33,290 bases of DNA from an uncultured Oscillospiraceae bacterium. GTDB taxonomy: Bacteria > Bacillota > Clostridia > Oscillospirales > Oscillospiraceae. Below are positions 1 to 8,549 of the stretch, in pieces. Both the position numbers and the translations under genes were made by a program. A model generated the notes under the pieces. That model searched no databases and had not been told where the DNA came from. It was given only the letters and a program-made list of their open reading frames with translations. Position 1 is the stretch's first letter. Every line of letters starts with the position of its first letter. The stretch is taken from the NCBI GenBank assembly GCA_905234425.1, contig CAJOHR010000019.1, forward strand, positions 34,535 through 67,824. Direction: 5' to 3'.

Positions 1-104
1 GTGTCATCCTGAGCGTAAGCGAAGGATCTTTTACCTGAAATCGTGAATAATGCCAAGATTCTTCGTCACCTTGTTCCTCAGAATGACAGCGACTGAACAG
101 ATAC
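1..104. repeat. Dispersed palindromic repeat, copy 1
   Basis: An imperfect inverted repeat. The left arm starts GTGTCATCCTGAGCG and the right arm ends CCTCAGAATGACAG, with GAAGGATCTT and AAGATTCTTC facing each other inside. It differs from copy 2 (9078-9175) by five substitutions and one 6-base indel, and both copies share the tail CTGAACAGATAC. It sits directly after the stop codon of the minus-strand VWA gene. The left edge may continue beyond the window. It could act as a transcript-end hairpin or be a non-autonomous mobile palindrome; no coding capacity is seen. Confidence 0.8.
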
Positions 105-110
105 CCATTA

Positions 111-1784
111 TCAATAGAAGAAGGAAATCACACACTGGCCGATCTGGATCTGCTCGCCGCTGGGGAGCCGGTTGGGGGCGTAGATCCGCATGCCGCCCAG
201 GGCCGTGCCGCCGGCGGAATTGAGGTCCTCGATCATCACCGTTCCGTTTTGCAGGAAGATCCGGGCATGGACCGGGGCCACGCTGGGCTCCGCCAGGACC
301 AGATCGCAGCGGCCGTCGCTGCCCACCAGCAGACTTTCGGTCAGTTGGAACTGCCTGGCCTGGGTCTGGGCCGCGCCGTAGATCACCTGGAGCCGCAGGG
401 GAATTCCCACAGGGCCCGCCATGGGCACAGGTCCGGGCGCAGAGGGCCCGGTCTGATCCGCCGCAGGCTTTTTCCGCTTCTGAACCAGGACGATCAGCAC
501 CACCGCCAGGACGATCAGCAGCAGGGAAATGCCCGCCAGCAGACCGATCATCAGAGGCGAAATCCCGGCGGATTTCTGCGGATTTTCTTCGATCAGGCCG
601 TTGATCTCCGGCGTCTCCTCCGGGGCAGGCTCCGCCTCGGGCTCAGGAGACGATGCCTCCTCCGATTCCTCTGGAGCAGGCTCCGCCTCCTGGGGCTCCG
701 CCGGCTCCTCCGCAGGCGCCGGGGACTCCGCTGGGATCTCCTCGGGAGGCGTCGTGACCTCCGGGGACGGCTCCGGCGGCTCCGGCGCTTCCGGCGTCTC
801 CGGCTGCTCCGGTCCCTCGGGGTCCTCCGTGTCGATGACCACGGGGATGTCCTCAAACACGCTGTCGTCCTCCGGCACGGTCAAATCCCGGACCGGATCG
901 ATGGTCGTAAACTCCGTGTTGGAAATCTTCAGAGAGAGGTTGTCGGAATATTCCTCCAGGGGGAAGCTGAGGCCGTAGAGGCTGCCGTAGTAGTCCGCAA
1001 CCGTCTCTCCCGCCTTCCCTGCCGTCCCGGCGTCCGGGGCGGTCAGGTGGTAGCCAAAGCCGGAGGATACAGCGTCATAAGTCACGCGCTCCCAGTCCTC
1101 AAAGCAGACCGAGTGGAACAGGACCTGGGGCGATTCCGCCAGCACCGCCTGCAATGCGGCAGCCGCCGACGCCTCGCTCTCGACCTCTATGGCGTCTTCG
1201 TGGGAGTAAAAGGGAATGCCGTCCGTGACCAGGATCACGCTGGCCAGCTGACCCGGCTGCCAGACCTCATCCCGCATATAGTCCACGGCATAGGCCGCGC
1301 CGCCGCAGATATCCGTGCCCTGCTCCCCGAAATTGAGGGATTCCAGCGCGCTGCGCAGGCTGTCCCGGTCCCGGAGGTCACCGGCAACCACCCGGAAGGC
1401 CTCGCCGAAGGAGGCCACGGTGACGGACATGGGCACATCTGAGGCCATGAGCGCGTCGCCCAGAGCCAGCAGCCGGTCCATGTAGTCCGGCATGGAGGTG
1501 GAGCAGTCCACCAGCAGCATACAGGGCGCCGGCGCTTCGCCCGCCGTCAGCTTTTTCGCGCTTTGCTCCGATCCGATCTGGACCCCGTTGACCATGAGGC
1601 CAACCTGGAGGTCCTCCTCGTCCTCATACCCGGGGAACCGGGCAAAGGCGTACAGCGTCCCGTCCAGATAATAGGCCGCGGCGGAGGACGGAGGCGCTCC
1701 GTCTGCAAGGACAGCCGCGGTGAGCTGCCCCAGCATGAGCACCGCCAGCAGCAGGGAAAGTATTCTTCGATTCAACAGAATCAT
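111..1784 (-). CDS. Membrane-anchored von Willebrand factor A protein with cytoplasmic FHA domain
   Basis: A signal peptide (about residues 5-27) precedes a VWA domain. The metal-ion-dependent adhesion motif is intact: DCSTS at 93-97, a Thr in GTDICG near 156, and Asp in VTDG near 189. A long Pro/Glu-rich spacer (about 310-400) leads to a transmembrane helix (about 408-436), a basic stop-transfer, and a C-terminal FHA fold (about 464-555). The FHA is atypical: the usual Gly-Arg is Gly-Ser. Inferred topology is VWA outside and FHA inside. It is the last gene of the kinase operon, 3 nt after the PP2C stop. AGGAG abuts the ATG at 1784, so initiation at TTG 1775 (fourth codon) would have better spacing. 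Ligand and partner are unknown; a sensor or adaptor role is inferred from context. Confidence 0.85.
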   Translation of the reverse strand: MILLNRRILSLLLAVLMLGQLTAAVLADGAPPSSAAAYYLDGTLYAFARFPGYEDEEDLQVGLMVNGVQIGSEQSAKKLTAGEAPAPCMLLVDCSTSMPDYMDRLLALGDALMASDVPMSVTVASFGEAFRVVAGDLRDRDSLRSALESLNFGEQGTDICGGAAYAVDYMRDEVWQPGQLASVILVTDGIPFYSHEDAIEVESEASAAAALQAVLAESPQVLFHSVCFEDWERVTYDAVSSGFGYHLTAPDAGTAGKAGETVADYYGSLYGLSFPLEEYSDNLSLKISNTEFTTIDPVRDLTVPEDDSVFEDIPVVIDTEDPEGPEQPETPEAPEPPEPSPEVTTPPEEIPAESPAPAEEPAEPQEAEPAPEESEEASSPEPEAEPAPEETPEINGLIEENPQKSAGISPLMIGLLAGISLLLIVLAVVLIVLVQKRKKPAADQTGPSAPGPVPMAGPVGIPLRLQVIYGAAQTQARQFQLTESLLVGSDGRCDLVLAEPSVAPVHARIFLQNGTVMIEDLNSAGGTALGGMRIYAPNRLPSGEQIQIGQCVISFFY

Positions 1785-1787
1785 CTC

Positions 1788-2513
1788 CTATCGCACCATT
1801 ACGGTGATCAGGGACAGATTGTCGTGCTCGGGAACGAACCGGTCCATGGCCCGGAGCATGAGCCGCTCCGCCCATTTCTCCGGGGTGTCCGACTTCAGAA
1901 AGTCGATCAGGATCTCCCCGTCCCGGATGAATTCCCAAAGGCCGTCGGAGCAGAGCAGGAAGCCGTCGCCCGGCGTCAGAGGCCCGGCGGCCCCGTTCAG
2001 GGCAGGCTCATACCGCTCCGCGTTGCCCAGGGCCCGCAGCAGGGCGGACTGGTCTTCGTCCGTGCCGATCTGCTCCCGGGTGATCTCCCCGGCCTTGTAT
2101 TTCTTATAGGCCACGGAGTGATCCTCGGTGACGGCGGAAATCTCCCGGTCGTGGATGTAATAGAGTCTGGAGTCCCCCACGTTGGCCCAGCTTGCCCGGT
2201 CTCCCCGGACCAAAAGGGCAACCACGGTGCTCTTCATGTTGGAGTGGGTCTCCTCCTGCAGCGCCAGGACTCTGTCGTTGGCCTCCCGGATCCGGTCCCG
2301 GAGCCAGTCGGCCCCGTTCTCCTCCTCCCCGGGCTTCTCCGCCTCGGCAAGGCACTTGATCACGGCGGCTGAGGCCTGTTCGCTGTGGACCTGGCCGCCC
2401 AATCCGTCGGCCACGATATATAATCCGCTGTTCGGGAGCTCCCAGGCTCCTGCCGCGTCCTCATTGTAGCTCCGTCCGCCCGCGTGGGTGTACAGAAAGC
2501 TGCTCAGCGTCAT
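1788..2513 (-). CDS. PP2C-family Ser/Thr protein phosphatase (first of two)
   Basis: Compact soluble PP2C of about 241 residues, without membrane segments, and therefore expected in the cytosol. The metal-binding and catalytic motifs are present in order: RSYNED near 14-19, VADGLGG near 35-40, GDSR, EDHS, CSDG and the final HDN. All metal-ligand aspartates are visible, so an active Mn/Mg-dependent phosphatase is expected. It most likely reverses phosphorylation by the operon's kinase. ATG 2513 is chosen; the adjacent GTG 2516 is an alternative. Either lies within 4 nt of the preceding stop and there is little Shine-Dalgarno sequence, so translation is probably coupled to the protease gene. 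It is shorter than the second PP2C (3940-4830) and lacks its N-terminal extension. Confidence 0.92.
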   Translation of the reverse strand: MTLSSFLYTHAGGRSYNEDAAGAWELPNSGLYIVADGLGGQVHSEQASAAVIKCLAEAEKPGEEENGADWLRDRIREANDRVLALQEETHSNMKSTVVALLVRGDRASWANVGDSRLYYIHDREISAVTEDHSVAYKKYKAGEITREQIGTDEDQSALLRALGNAERYEPALNGAAGPLTPGDGFLLCSDGLWEFIRDGEILIDFLKSDTPEKWAERLMLRAMDRFVPEHDNLSLITVMVR

Positions 2514-2517
2514 CACG

Positions 2518-3924
2518 TCACCCCACGTCCACCTGGAGCATGTTGGCGGAATCGCCCAGATAGAACTGGTCGCCGGAACGGAGCCGGTAGGTCATATTGG
2601 GGGTCAACTTCTGGCCGCTTGCCAGGAAGGTGCCGTAGGTGGACTGGAGATCCACCAGGACAAATTCGCCGGTGGCGGGATCAAAGGAAAGGGACGCATG
2701 CCGTCCGCTGATGCCCGGGGTACCGCTCTGGTACACCACGGCGCACTCCTGGGACCGGCCCAGAAGGATGGCCTGGGTCCCCACCGGCACCCGGGAGCCA
2801 CGATGCTGGCTGGAGAGGGACCGGACATAGCCCTGTTTTGTTTGCTGCCGGGCCGCTCCGGCAGCGGCCGCCGCCTGGGCTGCCGCAGCCTGCTGTGCCT
2901 GCTGTTGCTGCAGGGCCTGCTGGGCCGCCTTTTTCTTCTTGCCGGAGGAGGCCATGACTACGGCCACGATGACGGCGGCGATCACCACCACGCCGATGAT
3001 AATGATCACGGGCACGATGGGGAAGGAGCTTCCCGTATCAGGCTGGGGCGTGGGAGCGGGAGGCTCCGCCTCACTTCCCTCCTCGCTCTTGGGCTCGGAG
3101 GCGGTCTCATTTCCGCCGCCGGAGGAGGCAGGGGCAGCGTCAGCCGTCACATAGGGCACGCTGTACTGGTTCATCAGGGTTATGGCCTCGCTGACGCTGA
3201 TGGCGTAGTTGATGGAGTTGTTGTCCGTGTCGCTGACGCCGTAGGTGGTGATGCCGATGGCCGCGCCGCTGTCATCCACCAGGGGGCCGCCGGAGTTGCC
3301 GGACTTGATCTCACAGTCGATCTGTACGCTGGCGGTGCCGGTGCCGGAGGTCATGAACAGACGGCTGATGGTGCCGCTGGTAACGGTGGAATCGGACTTG
3401 CCCCAGGTGGAGGTGGGATCGGCGAACACGTTCTGGGCCAGGCCGGGATAGCCCACGGCATAGACCTTGGAGCCCACCATGGAGTCGTCGGGGACCCGAA
3501 CGGCGATGGCCTTCCGCTTGGAGGTGGGGTTGCCCAGCTTCAGCAGCGCCACGTCCTTGATGGAGTCGTAGCCCACCACGTAGCCTTCCTCATAGTCCTT
3601 GTTGTCGTAGTGAATGCGGATCTTGGCCCGGCCCGTCATTTCCTGGCCGTTGACCAGAACGGTGGTGAGCTCGCCCTGGCCGTAATCCACAAAATCCTCG
3701 ATCACGTGGTAGTTGGTGATCAGATAGCTGGGGTCCTGATCCAGCTGCCCCACGAAGAAGCCGGAGCCCCAGCCGAAGCCGTACTCGCCGCCGTCCAGAT
3801 CCAGACAGGTATAGACCACCGCAACGCTGTCCCGGGTGGCGGGATCAAAGTCCGCGGACACGGGCACGCAGATGGCCGCGATCAGCAGGACTGCCAAAAG
3901 AATGGAAATCACGCGATTTTTCAC
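2518..3924 (-). CDS. HtrA/trypsin-like serine protease with transmembrane helix and cytoplasmic FHA domain
   Basis: An N-terminal signal peptide or anchor (1-24) leads to a trypsin-fold protease with a complete triad: His73 in TNYHVIED, Asp124 in IKDVALL, Ser211 in KSGNSGGPLVD. No PDZ domain follows, unlike DegP/HtrA. Instead there is an acidic/Pro linker, one transmembrane helix (301-325), a basic and Gln/Ala-rich stretch (328-363) and a canonical FHA domain (385-465) with Arg390 in LLGRS, Ser406/His409 in SGRH, and STYGTF at 428-433. The protease faces outside and the phosphothreonine reader inside. The start is GTG 3924, with AAGGAGGAG at ideal spacing. It sits between two PP2C genes. The fusion suggests that cell-surface proteolysis is controlled by, or reports to, kinase signalling; the substrate is unknown. 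Confidence 0.88.
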   Translation of the reverse strand: MKNRVISILLAVLLIAAICVPVSADFDPATRDSVAVVYTCLDLDGGEYGFGWGSGFFVGQLDQDPSYLITNYHVIEDFVDYGQGELTTVLVNGQEMTGRAKIRIHYDNKDYEEGYVVGYDSIKDVALLKLGNPTSKRKAIAVRVPDDSMVGSKVYAVGYPGLAQNVFADPTSTWGKSDSTVTSGTISRLFMTSGTGTASVQIDCEIKSGNSGGPLVDDSGAAIGITTYGVSDTDNNSINYAISVSEAITLMNQYSVPYVTADAAPASSGGGNETASEPKSEEGSEAEPPAPTPQPDTGSSFPIVPVIIIIGVVVIAAVIVAVVMASSGKKKKAAQQALQQQQAQQAAAAQAAAAAGAARQQTKQGYVRSLSSQHRGSRVPVGTQAILLGRSQECAVVYQSGTPGISGRHASLSFDPATGEFVLVDLQSTYGTFLASGQKLTPNMTYRLRSGDQFYLGDSANMLQVDVG

Positions 3925-3939
3925 AGTTACTCCTCCTTT

Positions 3940-4830
3940 TTATAAGCCGCACTGAATGATCAGCGCGGTATAGTTGTCCTGATACCGGCGGTTTTCGCTT
4001 TTCACCGCCTCCTCCAGGGCAATGCACATCTCCTCCGGCGTCCGCTTTCCGAGGCAGGACTTGAGGATGTCCTCCGAGAGAACGCCCGCGACGCCGTCGG
4101 AACACAGCAGGATCAGATCTCCGTCGTGGAGGCGCATGGGCTTCAGGAACTCGTCCACCTCCCGGAGGTTCTCCATGCCCAGGAAGCCCGTCAGAGCAGG
4201 TCCCTCCGGGTCCTCCCGGGCGCGCTCCGGGTCCACGCTGCCGCTGCGGAGGATCTCCAGATAGTCCTCCGTCCGGACGTTGTGCTCCCGGTTGAGCTGC
4301 AGGAGCTGTCCCTCCCGGAACAGGAAGCCGAAGCTGTCGCCCACGCTGGCGAAATAGAGCTCCTCCTCATAGAACACACAGGTCACCACGGTGCTGCCGC
4401 CGTCGCCGCCCAGTGCGGCAAAGACTTTCCCGCTGGCCGAAAGGATGCCGTCCCGGAGCTGGGGCCCCAGGTCCCGGCTCCGGTCCATGGCCTGGAAATC
4501 CGCCTTGAGGGAGGCGATGGCCGTCTCGCTGGCCAGCCGGCCGTCCCGCATGCCGCCCATGCCGTCGGCCACCACAGCCAGAAGGCCTTTTCGCCGGATC
4601 TCCGTCACGTCCATGGCGTTGACAAAGGTGAAGGAATCCTCCTGGCGCTGGCGGTTTCCCACGCCCTGGAGATTGGCCACCCGGTAGCTCAGGCGCCGTT
4701 TGGGCGGCTCCTGAGGCGGCGCCGGGGCCGCAGGCTCCACGGTCCGCTCCTCCGGAACGGGTCGGGGCGCGGGCGCGGGTACTGGCTCCCGGACCGGGGG
4801 CGCGGCCTTTTTCCGCTTAAAAAGACCCAT
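3940..4830 (-). CDS. PP2C-family Ser/Thr protein phosphatase (second of two)
   Basis: The 296-aa protein starts with a basic patch (GLFKRKK) and a Pro/Ala-rich tail to about residue 45, then a PP2C domain. Visible motifs are RQEDSF (63-67), VADGMGG (87-93), VGDSF, CSDG and the closing QDN. The GDS motif is followed by Phe where most family members, including the first PP2C, have Arg, so active-site details or substrate may differ. No membrane segment is seen; the basic N-terminus could hold it at the membrane or on a partner. It lies 6 nt after the FHA gene and 15 nt before the protease gene. It is probably an antagonist of the operon kinase, with metal ligands intact. Confidence 0.9.
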   Translation of the reverse strand: MGLFKRKKAAPPVREPVPAPAPRPVPEERTVEPAAPAPPQEPPKRRLSYRVANLQGVGNRQRQEDSFTFVNAMDVTEIRRKGLLAVVADGMGGMRDGRLASETAIASLKADFQAMDRSRDLGPQLRDGILSASGKVFAALGGDGGSTVVTCVFYEEELYFASVGDSFGFLFREGQLLQLNREHNVRTEDYLEILRSGSVDPERAREDPEGPALTGFLGMENLREVDEFLKPMRLHDGDLILLCSDGVAGVLSEDILKSCLGKRTPEEMCIALEEAVKSENRRYQDNYTALIIQCGL

Positions 4831-4836
4831 GGCCCG

Positions 4837-5502
4837 TTACAGCGTCGCTTCCCACTGGAAACGCTCGCAGCAAAGGGGCACAAACACGAATTTGCTCTGT
4901 CCCAGCTCCACCACGTCGAAGGCCTCCAGCTTTGCGGGGGTGTACAGGGGCTGCTCGTTGAGATAGATGTTGTTGGTGCTGTCGCCGGGGATGAGCTGGA
5001 AGGCGTTGTGCCGGGGATCATAGGCGAGCCTTGCGTGGCTCTCCCGGGAGATGGTGCTGTCGCCCTTGATGCTCACATCGTTTTCACTGCTCCGGCCGAT
5101 GGTGTTGATTCTGGCAAAGAGATGATAATCCTTGCCCTTGTCGGCTCCGTCGATGCAGACCAGCCAGCCCACCACAGGCTCCATGTCATATTTCTTCTGG
5201 AAGGCGCCGACGGTTTTGTTTTCCTCGGCCTCCTTCCGGCGATAGCTCTCCGGCGCTACGGTTTTTCCCACGTCCTCCGCGCCTCGGACGGGAACGGTCT
5301 TGTTGACCGCAGGCGCGGGTGCGGGAGATGCCGCCGGAGCCCTGCCATAGCCTGCGGGCGCGACGGTGCCGCCGTAGCCGCCCGCAGGCGCCGCGCCGGC
5401 CTGATCAAAGTTGATCACATTGGCGCCGCCCGCGCAGTAGGGGCAGGACTGATACATGGTGGGGTCATAGAGATGACCGTTGGGGCATTCCGCGATTGCC
5501 AT
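4837..5502 (-). CDS. Zinc-ribbon FHA domain protein
   Basis: The start is ATG 5502, preceded by AAGGAGG with 8-nt spacing; an upstream in-frame ATG at 5532 has no such site. The N-terminus has a Cys/His cluster (Cys6, His10, Cys20, Cys23; CPNGH and CPYC) typical of a small zinc ribbon. A low-complexity Gly/Ala/Pro linker with repeated NKTV segments follows. The C-terminal FHA domain (about 135-215) is canonical: TIGRSSEND, ISRESHAR and STNNIYLN. It has no signal or membrane helix. Linker threonines such as NKTVPVRG and GKTVAPE resemble phosphoacceptor sites of kinase-FHA pairs, which is inference. It sits directly after the kinase gene and is the best candidate for a cytosolic phospho-reader of that kinase. 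Confidence 0.88.
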   Translation of the reverse strand: MAIAECPNGHLYDPTMYQSCPYCAGGANVINFDQAGAAPAGGYGGTVAPAGYGRAPAASPAPAPAVNKTVPVRGAEDVGKTVAPESYRRKEAEENKTVGAFQKKYDMEPVVGWLVCIDGADKGKDYHLFARINTIGRSSENDVSIKGDSTISRESHARLAYDPRHNAFQLIPGDSTNNIYLNEQPLYTPAKLEAFDVVELGQSKFVFVPLCCERFQWEATL

Positions 5503-5550
5503 GATAGATTCCTCCTTATCACTTTCTGTCATTCGAAAGGGTTTTTCAAA

Positions 5551-8436
5551 TCATCCGAAGGCGAAGGTGTAGTTCCCCTCGCCGCTGATATACCGGAAGG
5601 CCTCCTGCTTGTTGTCCAGCATCTTTCGGTAGCCCTCCTGGGTCTCCTGGGTAAACTGCACGTCGGTGGCGTAGAAGCAGACCAGATCGTAGGTGCCGCC
5701 GGTACCGCTCAGGGTCCCCAGCACCTCGTAGCTGGGATAGTACTCATAGTCGCTCTTGTTCTTGAAGAGGGCCAGAGTGAACACATGGCCGCCCACGCCT
5801 GCGCTGGCGCTGGGCTTGTGGGTAATCGTCAGGTTGTCGCCGCTGATTTCGTAGCCGTAGGTCCAGTCGTAGGGTAGGCAGATGGAGTATTTCCCGGTTT
5901 CGATCCGGGCGCCCACGGTCTTCTCCTCCGTGTCAATATCCGCCCAGGTCACGGTGCCGCCGTAGCTTCTTCCCACGACGGTGTCCCAGGAAGTATCGCT
6001 CGCAGGATAGTAGACCGTGGTGGTGTCGCCGAAGAATGCGTTCTCACCCATGCGCTCGATGCTGCCGTGGAAGTAGACGGCAGACAGCTCCGGGCAGTCC
6101 ATAAAGGCCTCTTTGTAGACGGCCACGGAATCGCACCAGATCTCCGCCCAGCCCAGCCGCGGGCAGTCGTAGAAGCAGTCCTTTCCGATGCCCTTGACGG
6201 AGGCGGGAATGGTGATGTCGAACAGATAGGGGCACTGCATAAAGGCGTGGGCGCCGATGGCCTCCACGGAATCGGGGATGTCCACGTCCACCATCTCGCA
6301 GCCCAGGAAGCAGCCGTCGCCGATCCGGGTCACGCCGTCGCTGATGACCACAAAGTCCACCTTATCGTTGTATTCAAACCAGGGAATGTCCTCCTGGTAC
6401 TCGTAGTCGTACATGGCGCCCGTTCCATTGACGTAGATCGTGTTCTCCACGAGCTCCCAGGTGATGTTGTCGCCGCAGGCGCCGCTGGCGATGGCCGTAC
6501 CGGAGCTTGTGCTGCCGCCGACGCTGCCGGAGCCCTCCTGCTCCTTCGTGAACTCCACCGAGGTGACGCCGTCGTCTGCGGGCACGTCGAGGGTGATGGT
6601 TCCGCCGCTCATGGTATAGGGGACGCCCTCGCCCTCCACATACATATTGCCGTTTTCCAGGGTGAAATCCATTTCCTCCCCGTCGAACAGGGCGATGACG
6701 CCGGAGGTCTCCGTCCGAAGGTCAATATAGGTATTCTCTCCGGTATAGCCGATGGACGCCAGGGTATCGGCATCCACTGTTGTGCCGCCGCTGGTCATGG
6801 CGCTGATCACATAGAGGCCGATCACATCAGAGCTGCCGCCCAGAGTCCCCACCAGCTGATTGGGGGAATCCGCAGGCTCCTGCGCCGTCTCTGCGGAGGG
6901 CGCAGGGGTGCCGGTGACCTCCGCGGTCTCCGAGGGCTCCGCGCTCACCGCGGCTACAGTCTCGCCGCCGGGCTCCGGCTCCGGGCTTCTGCCGTTCCGC
7001 ACCACCGCCACGACCACCACGATGACCACCAGGGCCAGGGCGGCGCAGAGGGGAATCAGCCACTTGGGCAATCCGCCCTGCTTTTCGGGCTTTGTATTCT
7101 TCTGGCCTGCTCCGGGCTGCACGGGGGGCTGGGCCCCCTGTCCCGGCGTCTGCGGAATCGCCTGCCGGTTCCCGTAGGCGGGCTGTCCCTGGTTTCCGGG
7201 TACCGTGGCAGAGGGCTGCGCGCCGTAGGCAGGCTGTCCCTGGTTCCCGGGTACGGTATTCGAGGGCCGGGCGCCGTAGGCGGATTGTCCGGGCTGGGTT
7301 CCGTAACCGGAATTGCCCGGCTGGGCGGCGTAGCCGGAATAACCGGGCTGGGTTCCATAGCCGGACTGTCCCGGCTGCGTGTTATAAGCGGACCGTCCGG
7401 GCTGATTGCCATAGGCGTTCTGGGCCGCGTAAGCGTTCTGGGCTGCGCCGGCGCCCACCCCTGCGGGAACGGCAGTCCCCGTCAGCGCGTTTTTGAAGTC
7501 GATCATGGAGCCGTACCGGTCTGCGGGGTCCACGGACAGCGCCTTGATCAGGGCGTCCTCCTGGGCCGTGGGGATCCGGGCTCCCAGGCTGCTGGGCAGG
7601 GCCAGGGCGTCGTCCTCCAGCCGGTCAATGGAATCCGGGGGCTTCCGTCCCGTGATGGCATAGTAGAAGGTGGCGGCCAGGGCGTAGACGTCCGTGTAGG
7701 CCCCCTGGCGGCCGTGCCGGGAATACTGCTCCCGGGGCGCGAAGCCGTGGGTCAGCACCACGTCCAGAGATCGGCTCTTCTCGCCCATGGAATACCGGGC
7801 GGAGCCGAAATCCAGCACCTTGACCTGGCCGGATTCGTCGATGTAGATGTTGTCGGGCTTGATGTCCCGGTGGATGATGCCCTTGGCGTGGACCGCGGCG
7901 AGAGCGTCCATCACCGGAAGCAGGATCCGCTGGGCGTCCTCCCAGGAGATTTTGCCGCCCTGGTCGGCGATGTACTGCTGGAGACTGACGCCCTTGACGT
8001 ACTCCATGGCGAAGTAGGCGGTGCCGTTCTCCTCGAAGTAGCTGTAGACGTGGACCACGCCGGGCTGATCCCGGAACTGAGCCAATGTCTTGGCCTCCTC
8101 CAGGAAGGTGGCCTTGCCGTAGGTGAAGTCCTCGCCCCGCTGGCCGGAATAGGGTACGGCGGAGTTGGAGGCGCCCCGGGCGGCCATGGTGTCCGGGAAG
8201 AACTCCTTGATGGCCACAAGCTCCTTGGTCTTGTAGTCCTGGGCCACGTAGGTGATGCCGAAGCCGCCCTGCCCCAGGACCCGACCCGTAATATAACGCC
8301 CTGCCAATATGGTACCATAGGGCAGGGCATGCGGGAACTTATCCTTCTCCTCCGCTGTGCTGTGCCCGCAGTTGGTGCAGAACCTGCTCTGCCCGTCAAG
8401 CGCCTGGAAGCAGTTGTAACAAATCCTCTGATCCAT
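5551..8436 (-). CDS. Transmembrane Ser/Thr protein kinase with zinc ribbon and extracellular leucine-rich repeats
   Basis: A 961-aa receptor-like kinase. An N-terminal zinc ribbon (Cys6, Cys9, Cys20, Cys23) precedes a Hanks-type kinase: glycine loop GQGGFG (55-60), Lys77 in VAIKEF, catalytic HRDIKPDN (189-196), DFG (209-211) and GFAPREQY. All catalytic residues are present. A Gln/Pro/Gly/Tyr repeat linker (333-425) leads to one transmembrane helix (457-479). The outside part holds a Thr/Glu-rich segment, BspA-type leucine-rich repeats (about 650-810; motifs such as IPDSVEAIG and IPASVKGIG) and a C-terminal domain not recognised. There are no PASTA repeats. The start at ATG 8436 follows GAGGGA; an open extension to 8523 lies in the leader. 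It heads the operon with FHA, PP2C, protease and VWA genes and probably phosphorylates them. Confidence 0.92.
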   Translation of the reverse strand: MDQRICYNCFQALDGQSRFCTNCGHSTAEEKDKFPHALPYGTILAGRYITGRVLGQGGFGITYVAQDYKTKELVAIKEFFPDTMAARGASNSAVPYSGQRGEDFTYGKATFLEEAKTLAQFRDQPGVVHVYSYFEENGTAYFAMEYVKGVSLQQYIADQGGKISWEDAQRILLPVMDALAAVHAKGIIHRDIKPDNIYIDESGQVKVLDFGSARYSMGEKSRSLDVVLTHGFAPREQYSRHGRQGAYTDVYALAATFYYAITGRKPPDSIDRLEDDALALPSSLGARIPTAQEDALIKALSVDPADRYGSMIDFKNALTGTAVPAGVGAGAAQNAYAAQNAYGNQPGRSAYNTQPGQSGYGTQPGYSGYAAQPGNSGYGTQPGQSAYGARPSNTVPGNQGQPAYGAQPSATVPGNQGQPAYGNRQAIPQTPGQGAQPPVQPGAGQKNTKPEKQGGLPKWLIPLCAALALVVIVVVVAVVRNGRSPEPEPGGETVAAVSAEPSETAEVTGTPAPSAETAQEPADSPNQLVGTLGGSSDVIGLYVISAMTSGGTTVDADTLASIGYTGENTYIDLRTETSGVIALFDGEEMDFTLENGNMYVEGEGVPYTMSGGTITLDVPADDGVTSVEFTKEQEGSGSVGGSTSSGTAIASGACGDNITWELVENTIYVNGTGAMYDYEYQEDIPWFEYNDKVDFVVISDGVTRIGDGCFLGCEMVDVDIPDSVEAIGAHAFMQCPYLFDITIPASVKGIGKDCFYDCPRLGWAEIWCDSVAVYKEAFMDCPELSAVYFHGSIERMGENAFFGDTTTVYYPASDTSWDTVVGRSYGGTVTWADIDTEEKTVGARIETGKYSICLPYDWTYGYEISGDNLTITHKPSASAGVGGHVFTLALFKNKSDYEYYPSYEVLGTLSGTGGTYDLVCFYATDVQFTQETQEGYRKMLDNKQEAFRYISGEGNYTFAFG

Positions 8437-8549
8437 ATTATCCCTCACTTCTTGTGACGGCCCGGTGGGGCCTGTCGAAATGCTGCTTTCGCTTCGGGGA
8501 TCGCGCGCCGGCGCTCCTGGCAAAAACGTGGAGCTGCCGGGACAATCGT

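Noticed and set aside
2488..3945. Long open frame on the plus strand opposite the protease gene
   Set aside because: It is antisense to a gene with complete catalytic motifs; the His/Gly/Ala/Val/Leu-rich low-complexity product is an artefact of GC-rich codon use.
6067..8457. 796-codon open frame on the plus strand opposite the kinase
   Set aside because: Shadow of the GC-rich kinase gene; no recognisable domains, no ribosome binding site, biased composition.
8437..8523. N-terminal extension of the kinase to 8523
   Set aside because: It would run through the leader, lacks a ribosome binding site, and the zinc ribbon begins properly at Met 8436 behind GAGGGA.
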